A program made the position numbers and the translations under genes. Shown piece by piece: positions 23,901 through 34,829 of a DNA stretch of 55,000 nt. This DNA comes from Actinidia chinensis (lineage: Eukaryota > Streptophyta > Magnoliopsida > Ericales > Actinidiaceae). Where the stretch lies: NCBI GenBank assembly GCA_009663005.1, contig VIGQ01001239.1, positions 97,501 through 152,500 of the forward strand. Direction: 5' to 3'. The notes under the pieces are model-generated. The model was not told the DNA's origin. It saw only the letters and a list, made by a program, of their open reading frames with translations, and made no database searches. Position 1 is the first letter of the stretch; every line of letters begins with the position of its first letter.

Positions 23901-24608
23901 CGGTTGAATACTACCGATGGTGAACCACTTTTTTGATCATACTCTCTACCGCTACTTGTTAGCAGCGAATTTATCTATGTTACACAACCATAAGATATCT
24001 CTCATGCTGTGTATATTGTCATTCTTCATGTCTACTCCGCGGTTACTCATATGTTGTACACTGCGAATTTTTGACGATATGTCAAAGGTATATTTTTCAC
24101 GGACTTCAGTTTTTATCACAGTCCACTCTGCTCTACGTGTCTATTCTGATACTGGTTTGGCAGGTTATCCCACTATCGTCGCTCTAACACTGGCCTATTG
24201 TTTTCTTTCTCGTGATTTTTTTGATCTCATGGCGGAGTAAGAAACAAACAGTTGTTGCCCGATCCAGTATGAGGTGATATCATGCATTATCAACGCAAAT
24301 CCGATTTATTTTTGCTTCGCTGGCTTTTCCAAGAATTGGCGTAGATTCTTTAATCTCATGTTCCTCCCATTGTGATAACCTAGTGCTATTCAGATTGCTC
24401 ACATGACGTGTTTTTATAAAAAACAAGCACATGAAGATCGACTACCATTTTATTCGCCGTCAACCTACTTCAGGAGTTTTGCATCTGGTCCCTATTCGTT
24501 CTGTTGATCATCTGCTATCTATTTATTCAAGATCATCCGACAACCGCTTTCGAGACTCTTGTCTCCAACTCAATTGGTTTTCAGTTTACTACCTTGAGTT
24601 TGAGGAAA

Positions 24609-24821
24609 TGTTAGAATATCTTTAGAATATTTTTTATATATTCAAAATTAGTTTGATACAAGTTATTCTGAATATTTTTTTAATTAATACGCTACTTTAT
24701 TACTTTTATTATTTTTTTTATGTAAACTATTCTCTTTTAATTTTTCTATATAAAAAGGATTTGTGGGTATTCTTCATATCAATATACAATGCAGAATTCG
24801 CTCTCGACCATTTCTTTCACA
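24609..24821 (+). repeat. 3' LTR of copia-1
   Basis: Starts TGTTAGAATATC directly after the end of RNase H, and ends near TTTCACA where similarity to unit A resumes (1490 onward). About 213 bases. Confidence 0.6.
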
Positions 24822-25236
24822 TTCGGATGGAAACGTGTAAGCAAACTCGTCAGAGAGATTCATATGAGCCGTCCAAATTAGAAAAAGCAAGAAGCTCCTG
24901 CATACACTCCATTGACCGCACATTCCTAAAAGTTCTCAACCTCTATTAGGTGCTTAGGTGTTGGAATGCCAAAGGTTGTTTACCCACACACAATGAGAAG
25001 TATATCAAAATATTGGGAAATTCATCAGATAACCCGACTTTTGAGAGAACTTTCATCGACATCTTCCCATCGACTACATACTTTTGATGGTGTATGTAGC
25101 GGGGTCCGCCTTTTAGTTGTTTTTCTTCTTTTGTTTTGGTACCTTAGCACCAGAAATGCTTTTGTTTTGGTACCTTAGCACCAGAAAAAAATTGCCATTT
25201 GAAGAAATTACCTTGAAGTTTACTTGAATACCAAAA

Positions 25237-25609
25237 TGTTGGATTGGCTTCAACTCCTTCAATCTTGGATTGGTTTCAAACTCTTGGTGTTGATTGGCTT
25301 CAACTTCTTTTGGATTAGAATTCAAATTCCTTGTTGGATTGAATTCTATCACTTTGCCTTAAAAAGGGAATACAAGTCCCAATATTATAGGAGTATGAGA
25401 TTAGAAGCGTAGTTTTAGTTTATTTGGGTTATTTTTCTTCTCTCTTTTCTATTTGAGAGAGAAATCTAAGATTGTATCGGTTTCCCATAATAGTGAAACT
25501 CTGTCACCCGAGGACGTCGGCACTCTTGCCGAACCTCGTACATCATTGTTTGTGTGCGTGCGTTATCTGTGATTGTGTGTGGTTTGGTGTGGATCGATTT
25601 ACGCACACA
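25237..25609 (+). repeat. 5' LTR of copia-2
   Basis: TGTTGG start and ACACA end; matches 30441-30809 with mostly homopolymer indel differences. Confidence 0.9.
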
Positions 25610-25610
25610 T

Positions 25611-25624
25611 TGTGTATCAGAGCC
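25611..25624 (+). other. Primer-binding site of copia-2
   Basis: TGTGTATCAGAGCC closely resembles the initiator-tRNA-Met complement TGGTATCAGAGC and sits one base after the 5' LTR. Confidence 0.8.
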
Positions 25625-25984
25625 CAGGTCCGAATTTCGGACCTCCGTAAAGTGCTCTAATCGATTTTCTGGATCACACCATCGTGTTCGGCTCGTCGAT
25701 ACGAAGGCACCGAAGCAAAAACAGTCGCAATCGGACCGCACACCGCTTCCACGCGCCGTCAGAGTTTCGGCGCGTCAATCCGGCCATATCCACGCGCTCT
25801 CACGCGCTGAGAAGGAGAGAAGTGATTTAATTCTATCAGGAACAAACAATTTGCTCCTTATCACCCAGTGACGCTCCACACGTTGGTTTTGTCCTACGCC
25901 CTGCCCATCGTCAGCCCATTCAGCGCTTGGTCATGCTCCTGCTTCAGCGGACCATGTCAGCACGGAATATTTCCTTCCGTAAAT

Positions 25985-26335
25985 TACAGTTTCCCAGTCC
26001 TGAATTTTCTGGTAATTACATTTGGCCCCTGAAATTTTGGTAAATTACATTTTGGTCCTAAAGTTTTGGTAAATTCATTTTGGGTCCCTAGAACTTTGGA
26101 AAATTACAGTTTGGTCCCTGACTTTCAGAAAATTACAATTTGGTCCCTAAATTTTCTAAAATTACATTTTGGTCCCTGGATTTACCGAAAATTTAAATGT
26201 GGTCCCTGCTATTTCTTGAAAATTCAATTTGATCCTCATATTTTTGGATTTTAGACAAATTGGTCCCCAGATTTCGGATTTTTGATAAATTGGCCCTAGA
26301 TTTCTGATTTGTTCAGTTTAGCCCTTTTTAAGGTT
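25985..26335 (+). repeat. Minisatellite in copia-2 leader, about 32 bases x 11
   Basis: Repeats of a TTTGGTAAATTACATTTTGGT / CCCTGA-type unit, about 11 copies with small length changes, lying between the primer-binding site and gag. There is no matching copy at the 3' end of the element. Confidence 0.85.
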
Positions 26336-26479
26336 TTTTCCTGCATTCCTGACTCCTTCGTGGTGGTTCATAATTGCATATTTTAATTCCATATAGCAGT
26401 TTTGGGTGGAGTTAATTATTTGATGGCAGAAGAAATAACCACTAGCAGTTCCGGAACTCTGGGTATAGGATACGATGTC

Positions 26480-27240
26480 TAATGCCAAAATTTGAATGGA
26501 AAAATTTGATAGGACAAATACTTCGGCATGTGGCAATGCGAAGTTTTGGATGTTTCATTCAACAGGATTTGGATATTACTTGGAGGCTAAGTCAAATGAC
26601 ATATCAGAGAAGGATTGGGCGAAGCTTATCGCCAAAAAAGCCTTGCGTTACTTCAGACTCTGTCTTGGCCAAGACCAGAAGTTTTTGTTATAAAAGAGCC
26701 TCAAGCAAAGGAGTTATGGACCCAACTCGGAACATCATGACCAAGAGTGTTGAGAACCGTCTCTATCTGAAAAAGAAACTCTTCGCTTCCAATACAGCAG
26801 GTACGTCCATGAATGAGCATCTGATAGTTTTAATAAAATTCTGGCTGATCGGGCAAAATCTGGATGTTGAAATTGATGATGAATTAAGCTCTTTTGTTTA
26901 TTAAATTCCTTGCCTCTCAAACTTATGAGCATTTTACAATTTACCTTGCTTGTAATGGTAAAGATGAAATTAATTTAATGATGTTTCTAATGCTTGAGAA
27001 TCATGATGTACGAAAGAAAGATCATATTCTCACAGGGAATTAGTTCAGATGCATTTACAGAAGGGGTAGGACGAGTACCCGCCATAAATCAAAAGGGAGA
27101 TTGAAAATCTCGCTCAAAATTCGAGAAGAAAAATCATCTGATAGGCCGACAGGTTGCAAAGATGAGTGTGCCTCTGTCACATAAAGGCCATTGGAATAAT
27201 CATTGTCCAATCAAAGGAAAAAGGAACCAAAGGCAAATGT
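26480..27240 (+). pseudogene. copia-2 gag
   Basis: Gag core seen in shifting frames: KFEWKN/MEKFDRTN, a LDITLEA region, NDISEKDW, then FVIKEPS, KSVENRLYLKKKLF, GTSMNEHL, LDVEIDDELSS, and a zinc-knuckle-like GHWNNHCP. The first knuckle Cys region is out of frame. Confidence 0.85.
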
Positions 27241-27289
27241 GGCACAGAACAAAATTAGATGAAGATTTGGATGCAGTTTTGACAGTTTC

Positions 27290-28600
27290 ATCATCCACTA
27301 TCAATCTGACGAGTGGATTCTGGATTCGGGTGTTCCTATCACTGATTCCTTACCGAGATTTGTTTTCGAGCCTTGATGAGTTTCGACGGTGGTGTTTTGT
27401 TCTAATTGGTAATGACAGGCCTGCAAAACAAGAGGAATAGGCACGATCCGACTGAAGATGTTCGATGGAACTTATCAGAGTTTTGACCTGATGTTCGATG
27501 TACCGGACTTGAAGAAAATCTGTTCTCTCTGGAATCTTAGACTCAAAAGTATAAGGTCACTCATGGAAAGAGGTATTCTGAAAGTTGTTCGAGTGCATGG
27601 TTTCTATGAAGGGCACTCGAAAGGGCAATTTATACTTCCTCGATGGGGAGTACTGTCACAGGGAGAGTGTTCCCTTTCCAACAGTTCAGATGGCTCAGAT
27701 ACTTCCAGATATGGCATATCGAGTGGGGGCATCCTTGTGAGAAGCTTTGCAACTTGTTACGACAAGGAGTTCTGAAAAGGAGCTAATACTGGACAATTGG
27801 ATTTTTGTGAGTATTGTGTGTTTGGGCAAGCAACTAGGGTAAAGTTTGGCACTGCAATTTCCATCTACTGAAGGCATTCTGGATATGTTCACACTGACGT
27901 TTGGGGACCTACCCGAACTTCTTCTTTGGTAGGTAGACATTGTTTGTTACGTTTATCGATGATTTTCCTCCAACGATTTGGGTCTACACTATGAAACATA
28001 ACGAGGAATTTCTTGATACCTTTCTGCGTGGAAGCCAATGGTGGAGAATCAAACAGGCAGAAAAATCAAGAAGCTCCGTCTGAGAATGGAGGCGAAAACG
28101 ATTGATCCATTTCTCAAGATATGCCAGGAGGAGGGATAGTCAGACACTTCACATGTTCGCCGGACGCCTCAACAGAATGGAGTAAGCAGAACGCATAAAA
28201 AAAAAAAAAAAAAAAAGAACCGTACTCGGGTACGAAAGTTCGATGCATGTTGTCTCACGCTGGATTTAGCAGGCATTTTGGGCAGGGCAGTGACTATGCC
28301 TCTCATCTCGTCACCCGATTACCTGCAGCTGTGATTGGTGGAAAACCGCCAATGGAGGTATGGTCTGGTAAACCTGTTTCAATTATGATTATTTACACGT
28401 ATTTGGATGTTCTGCATATTGTTCATGTGACTGAATCCATTAGATCCTAGAGCAAGAAAAGCCATATTCTTGGGTTTTAGTTCTGGTACAATGCATACAG
28501 ACTTTGGTGTCCCGGTTGAAAAAAGAGTTGTTTTGAGTCAGAGATTTTCTTTTGACGAGTCCTGGAATGTTACATTCTGAGAAGAAAATCTTAAGTCCGA
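27290..28600 (+). pseudogene. copia-2 protease and integrase
   Basis: A protease-like FWIRV/DSG region at about 27315, PYRDLFSSLDEF, pre-integrase FDGTYQS and VPDLKK, integrase core pieces (HTDVWGPTRTSS at about 27890, an IDDF-like stretch, PQQNGV at about 28170), then ASHLV-TRLPAAVIGG and KAIFLGF. The frame changes repeatedly. A 20-A run at 28197-28216 replaces the few codons after PQQNGV. Confidence 0.82.
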
Positions 28601-28859
28601 CATCTACACAGCAGGTGAGCTGATGAGTCAAGAAGTGCCGACTAAGGACTTTCAGAAGAGTGATATCCTGACAAGGAATCCATGATGTTTGATACTACAC
28701 CAGATGTTGAAATAGGCTCAAACTTCACAACAGCGATTCTATCGCGACTAGTAGACAGTCAGAGAGTGATTCGGAGCCTGCTCGATATACTGATACTGTG
28801 GCCTATGCACTTCCAGTGATTGAGGGAGTTCTGTGTACTTACAAGGATGCCAATACAAA

Positions 28860-30420
28860 GTACTGAAATCTAAAATGGAAGAAGGCTATGGATGAAGAAA
28901 TGAAGTCGCTTCACAAGAACCGACTTGGGAAGTTGGTACATTGTTTGCCTAAAGGAAAGAAAGCAATCGGTTGCAAGGGTAATTTGCCAAGAAGGAAGAT
29001 ACTCCATGAATCAGATTCAAAGCTAGATTGGTGGCGAAAGGTTTACCTCAGAAAGAAGGGAATAGACTATAATGAGGTAATTTCCTCCCTGTTGTTAGCA
29101 TTCGTCTATTCGTATTTTATTATGCTTTGTTGCTCAGTTTGATCTTGAGTTTGCTCAACGCGACGTCACAACGCTTTCCTACATGGTGATTTGGATGAGG
29201 AGATATACAGGCTCAGCAAATGGGTTCAAAGTTCTTTGGCAAAGAACATTTGGCCATGTCGGTAAGGAAGTCTTATAGATGGCTTAAGCAGTCTCCTCGA
29301 ACAGTGGTATAAGCGATTGATCTTTTATGGTGAGCACCAAATACACAAGGAGTCAGTTTGACCACTGTGTTGTATTTTTCGCAAACTCCACGACGTTCCA
29401 TGATTTATATTTGCTCTATATGTGGCTGATTACTGATTGCATCTAGAGCCAAGGTGAGATTGACAGATTGAAGCTCAACTAGTCGGAATTTGAAATGAAG
29501 AATCTTGGTGAAGCCAAGAAAATTCTGGGAATGGAGATTAAGAGGACAGGAAAGGTCCAGTTTGGTTCACTCAGACTCAGTATTTGAAGAAAGTTCACAG
29601 ACTTTGGCATAGATAGTTCAGCTAAACCTGTTTGTACGCCGTTTGCCTCTCACTTCGAAATTGAGTACTCTATGTCTTCCTTGCACAGATAATGATCGAA
29701 AGCATATGGCGAGTGTTCCTTATGCTAAATTGCTGTTTGGTGCTCTGATTATTCTATGGTGTGTACAAACCGTATAATTTCACATGCTGTTTAGCATGGC
29801 GCAGGTAAGTGCATGATCCAGGAAAAGTCACTAGCAGGCCGTGAAATGGATTCTGCGGTATATTCATGTAATCAGTCGATGTTGGTTTGAAAATTTCAGA
29901 GGAACGACAGCCAAGTCAGTATTCAGTTGGTTTTGTTGATTCTGATTATGCTGTGATCTTGACAAACGACGTCGACGACTGGATATGTTTTTACTATGGC
30001 CTGGTGGACCGTTAGTTGGCAGTTCTACTCTTCAGTCTACACTTGCTTGTCCCCACAACTGAAACAAGTATAGGCAGTTGACGAGCTTTTTAAAGAAGCT
30101 ATCTGTTCAATGGTTTGATCAATGAACTTGGGGTTTCTCATGAGCATATTACAGTTTTATGTGACAGTCGAGTGGCTATTTTGTTTAGCGAAGAATCTGT
30201 TCATCAGGCTCGTACCAACACAGTGATGTCCGATTCCATTTTGTTCGAGAATTCTGAAGAAGGAGATATATGCTGAGAGATAGTACTGCGGACAACGCCT
30301 GCTGATATGAGAGACCACAGGTTGTTCTGGTCAAGTTTCAACACTGCTTGGACTTGATCATATTTTTTCGCAGCATGGCGCCTAAAGGCGATTGGTGGCA
30401 TCGTTACTCTTATTTGTGAG
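28860..30420 (+). pseudogene. copia-2 reverse transcriptase and RNase H
   Basis: RT blocks KWKKAMDEEMKSL, LPKGKKAIGCK, QKEGIDYNEV, TAFLHGDLDEE, a degraded VDD box near 29415, then EFEMKNLGEAKKILGMEIKR. RNase H follows with QYSVGFVDSDYA at about 29920 and VLCDSRVAI at about 30155. Multiple frameshifts and stops. Confidence 0.85.
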
Positions 30421-30440
30421 AATTTCGCCAAGGTGAAGAT

Positions 30441-30809
30441 TGTGAGTGGCTTCAAACTCTTCATCTTGGATTGGGTTTCAAACTCTTGTGTTTTAGATTG
30501 GCTTCACTTCTTTTGGATTAAATCTCAAAGTCCTTGTTGATTTGAATTCTATCAACTTTGCCGATAAAAGGGAATACAAGTCCCAGATATAGGAGTTGAG
30601 ATTAGAAGCGTAAGTTTAGTTTATTGGTTTATTTTTTCTTCTCTCTTTTCTATTTGTAGAGAAAATCTGAGATTATATCCGGTTTCTTCCATATAGTGAC
30701 TCTGTCACCCGAGAACTAGCACTCTTGCCGACCTCGTAAATCATTGTGTTAGTTGCGTGCGTTATCTGTGTTGTGTGTGTTTGGGTGTGGATCGATTTAC
30801 GGCACAACA
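30441..30809 (+). repeat. 3' LTR of copia-2
   Basis: Follows the purine-rich AAGGTGAAGA tract; ends CACAACA before the CAAAA duplication. Confidence 0.9.
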
Positions 30810-31504
30810 CAAAAGTCATTATGGGTTTTATTGGCTAGATTAGACATGAGGTTGGACCACAAATCTCATGGACCACATATTTTTGCGTTTAAAGCTACAA
30901 TTGGCTGTACAGTTTTTATATCCTATTGTACTTTAATTTCGACAACCCCGGGGGAAGTGATATTTGTTATTCCTTCACTATTAAGAGCTTACTCCACTCG
31001 TAACATAAGCCTCCGTTAACTCAATGTAGTGAATCATATTAATATGTTCATTCCATCAATCTGATTCATTGTTTTTAAATTGTGTGTTTGTAAGTGTGTA
31101 GTAACCTTCTTAATTGCATTATAAAAACACTCAAATGGAATGAGGTTATAATATCGCGTAGATCACACTCATGTTATACTGTCTTTGGTTATTAATTGAG
31201 CAGAATATTTGGGGTCATACTTTTTCTAATTTCATGAGCTTTTTTCAATATTTCTCCTTTTTTGTGGTAAATATCCGTTATTTTTGGGATGTGCGAATCA
31301 AATACCATTCATTAACTTTGAATTATTGTTGGATTCATCAATTTTTGCTCTGTTAATTTCTTTTATTCCCCGAATCCTTAAACCAACACATCCTAAATTT
31401 CATCGCAGGCTAGGTTTAATTGTATATCAATGTGCTTGCTACCCAAGGTAGCTTATAGACTTGTGGAAATTGTGGTTTGGGGGTCACGAGATAATGGGAA
31501 TAGA

Positions 31505-31667
31505 TTAGTCATGTCTTGAAGTAATTGGGGAGATGTGTCCCCCAGCCAAGAAGTGCATGATGAGTTAGAGAGCTCTCACCAGGGTTGGTAGCTTGGAACT
31601 TGATGCCCTTCCCCTAACGGTTGCAAATGTTAGGTCTCCCTTGGTAAACTTCTGTATATCCACCGAC
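31505..31667 (-). pseudogene. SCPL unit B exon 8 (catalytic His exon)
   Basis: This is the homologue of 2561-2712. After an acceptor at 31668 the minus strand reads VGGYTEVYQG, a FATVRG block, a degraded GHQVP-PSYQP stretch, a LALSLI-like block and TSRHD with stop TAA at 31507-31505. It carries several extra or missing bases. It is separated from exon 7 (40329) by a 7 kb copia element in the intron. All upstream exons are deleted, so this copy cannot encode a whole enzyme even if the indels are sequencing errors. Confidence 0.88.
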
Positions 31668-32587
31668 CTGACGACACACAAAAGTGAAACAATAGTAAAG
31701 ATTGAAAGTTATTAGGATTACAAAAAGTGCATGCCTATACAGTTAGTGGCGAGCCATTATTTTTTGCGTACAGTTTAAGTCGTAAAAGTTATTCACTTAT
31801 TCAAAAGGACGTTTCTATTTTATGAATTTACAGAATAACGTAACTCTTGGTAGAAAGAAAGTGCATGCCATACATTCTAATATTTTTCTTTTACGAATAT
31901 GAAATTAGTTTAGATAAGAAAAGTGTACACGTTATTGGCGGCACTAGAAATTTTTATACGTAAGTTATAAAAGGTACTCCCTTATTTAAAAAAAAAAAAA
32001 ACAACTTTATACTTATGACTTTGCATAAATAAACTTATCGTTGAAGAAAGAAAAAAAACATTGCATACATTCCGATATTTTTTTTACAAATATAAAAATT
32101 AATCTGACAAAAAAGGTTAGAATTAAATTTTCACTAAGCTTATAGTTGTTGGCATGTTGTTAATCAGAACTTGACCTCATAATTTCTTACTACTTTTGAA
32201 AATTTAAGTGAATTTAAATTTAAAGAATATTTTCATCATCGTTTCAAAAAAGTCCGTATCCAAACATGGATTGATTATTTCAACTTATTAATCCAAACAC
32301 AGCAAATCTCCCTTAACAAAACATTTTGTCACATTGCCCTTAAACCTGTTATTTTTTTCAATTAGACCAAATCCTTAACTCCATTAAAACATTGCCGGAA
32401 AGGGCCACTTGGCAATATTGACCCATAGACATCTGCATCAACCCAAACCCTACCCAAACCCAAACCCAAACCCCAAATCCCAACCTAAATTTCCCGATCA
32501 TTCCATTTCCCCATCCTTGTTGCAGGCGAAAACCCCCGCCGCGCGTACACCACACATGGAGTTGTGGATTCGACGAGGAAGTTGTTG
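31668..32587 (-). other. SCPL unit B intron 7, left part
   Basis: Matches unit A intron 7 (2713-3410), with extra AT-rich sequence around 31720-32080 that contains two similar stretches. It includes the CCCAAA-rich run at about 32450-32475. Confidence 0.7.
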
Positions 32588-33707
32588 TGTTAGAAGTTTG
32601 GTTTTTTGAGGTGTGTTGAACACACTTTGGACTAAATTTTATTAAAGTTCCGTTCCACTTAAATTAAATGAAACATGATAGATTCATGTCTCTAAATGAG
32701 TAGATGAATTTTGTGTATTCATTGTCAAAAAAAACTAAGTTATTTGAATGAGAAAATTGTTTCTCAAAGAAGCTCAATGCAAAGGGAAAAAATGGGGATA
32801 GACAAGGTTGTCCACATTGGAAAAGAAGGAAAGTTAGTGGAAATATTAAAGCCCAGTATGGACTCTTTAAATTGGGCCTTGGGCACCACAAGTTTTAAAG
32901 GGAGGAGTTATGATAAGTGGGCCATCCATTAAGCCTATGGGCTTTATGGATTTGACCCATGGGCGGCTGCGCCGCAGGCCGCCCGCCCGCCCGACCCGGG
33001 CCGGCTTGGGCTTGGGCTTGGGCTTTGGGCTAATTGATATAATTTTTTGAGAAAAATTTATCAATTATTTTAATTTCTAAATTAAGAAAAATTACAGTTT
33101 TCTTCCCCGGAATTAATTCCCTTTTGCAACGGGTCACACCGTTTCGGATTTAAAACCAAAGCGGTTATTACGAATTTCTTCCAGAAGTTTTCCTTGATAC
33201 GCGAATAGGTGCAAACCTTCAATTTGTGCAAGAACGGGCCCTGTGCAAGCTGTTGGCCGAAGAGGGGCTATTTGGGCCGAATGGGTGCATTCCAAAGAGT
33301 GTGACTCTTTAGAAAGGGTGTGGCTTTCTATCAAAATACCTCCAAATCCAGCATCTCATTTAATTCGAAATCCATAAGAGCAAGATTAGATAGTGCTGAG
33401 CATCCATCATCTTCTAGTTTGCCATTTTGAAAGAGAGAAGACACTGAAGGTCACGTGATCTTCTGATTTGAGAGTACTACTATCCGAAGATCGTTGCTGT
33501 TGTTCCTGGGAGTCGTTACAAATATTCGTAGTACCAAGTGCGGGTTGTTAAACGACTTAAGGACACTGAATTTAATTCAGGCCTCAGTCAAATCAATTCT
33601 GCATCCTTAAGTTTGCATGGTTTATAATTCTGCTTCTTCTTCTTCGTCTATTTGTGATTCAATAACTTTCTGTTTTTTAAACAAAAGAAAATACATTTTA
33701 CCAAACA
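32588..33707 (+). repeat. 5' LTR of copia-3
   Basis: About 1.1 kb; includes a GC-rich patch with GGGCTTGGGC repeats at 32966-33020 and a CTTCTTCTTC run near the end. Confidence 0.88.
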
Positions 33708-33840
33708 ATCTTAAGTCGTTGATAATTTGGTTTTTCTTTTTCTAAATCAGGAAAGTTCGGTTGTTTAGCCATAAAAAGTTGATTCTGGTTTTCCATTTTT
33801 TATCTGATTACGTTTCTGAATTTGTGTGTTAATTCAGAAA

Positions 33841-34750
33841 ATGAATGGTGATAACACAAAACTGGGTGAGAACGCCACTATTCATATGTTCCAACACCAA
33901 ACGTGGTGAATAGGGCCTACTCCGTCATTGCTGGACATGGAGAGAAGCCCGAGAAAATTCAATGGGTCTGATTTCAAGCGCTGGCAACAAAAGAGGTTTC
34001 ATTTGACACATTGATTTGGGCAGACATACTTGCCGCGAGGACATCCCGAGTTGGAGGAAGGAGAGACTGATGTCTAACCGTGGCAACGGTGGAAGCATGA
34101 AGCATGCGGACTTCCTCTGCCAAGAACACATCTTGAATGGTCTATGAAAATACACATACACGTGTATTGTACCATTCCTACTGCCCAAGGAACTTTGGAT
34201 ATCTTTGGACAAGAAGTACAAGACCGAGATGCTGGAACCAAGAAGTTAGTGGTGGGGAGGTTCTTGAATTGTCAAGATGACCGACGCCAAGACCATCATG
34301 AGTAAGTGCAAAGAATTGCACAACTTATCTTGAATGAGATTCGTGCGAAGGGATGGCTTGAGGAATCATTCCAAGGGGCTGCTTGATTGAAAAGTTACCA
34401 CCACTGTGAGAGATTTCAAGAACACCTCAAACACAAGCGCAAGGAGATGGGGCTTGAAGACATCATTGTCAGGACTACGGATGAAGAAGACAACGGTCAG
34501 TCAGAAAGGCGACGTTGGCAACAAGTGGAGTCAAGGGCTATGTGGTGGAGCAGTGGCCAAGAGACAAAGTCAGATAAGAAGCGGAAGCTCAGCGGTCAAA
34601 CTCTAAAGGAATGTCCAAAGAAGTTCATGGGAAATTGCTAGTGTGTAACCCCAAACCTGGTCATCGAGCCAAGGATTGTAGGAGTCGCATACGCAAGTAT
34701 TCCCAAGGCAACAACAAGAAGAGAAAGTTTGCAAAGCCAATATGACGAAT
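33841..34750 (+). pseudogene. copia-3 gag
   Basis: An ATG at 33841 starts MNGDNTKLGENATIHM, then KFNGSDFKRWQQKRFHL, LEEGETDV, IEKLPPL, HKRKEMGLEDIIVR and the zinc-knuckle segment HRAKDCRSRI-KYSQGNNKK. Order and spacing match Tork-type copia gag. The frame is broken repeatedly. Confidence 0.85.
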
Positions 34751-34829
34751 TGAGCAACTTTATGGGATATTTTAGAAATTGAAAAACCAGTGCGGTATTT
34801 CTGAAGTAAATCTGTGGAAAGTAATCCCA

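Larger units (their letters stand above)
20850..24821 (+). mobile_element. Decayed Ty1/copia element (copia-1)
   Basis: Plus-strand pol recognised by scattered motifs in copia order: a protease-like DSACCNHMT at about 21604, a pre-integrase stretch ending RKVIGT at about 21877-21893, the pre-RT block (WKKA, then THTWD-like), reverse transcriptase with LYGFKQAPR at about 23561 and an LYVDDM-like IITGDN block at about 23695-23735, the VADILSR and TPLENN connection at 23832-23900, and RNase H with SWRSKKQTVVARSS at about 24228-24270. The 3' LTR is 24609-24821. The 5' LTR was not found. The frame is broken very often. Confidence 0.82.
25237..30809 (+). mobile_element. Full-length Ty1/copia element (copia-2)
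   Basis: Complete structure: 5' LTR 25237-25609, primer-binding site 25611-25624, a leader with an 11-unit minisatellite, gag from about 26480, protease, integrase, reverse transcriptase, RNase H, polypurine tract near 30428-30440 and 3' LTR 30441-30809. The target-site duplication CAAAA is at 25232-25236 and 30810-30814, and unit A keeps the uninterrupted site (ACCAAAAGTC at about 1850). Gag and pol resemble the Tork/Tnt1-type lineage. Many one-base indels and a 20-A run at 28197-28216 break the frame. Confidence 0.92.
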
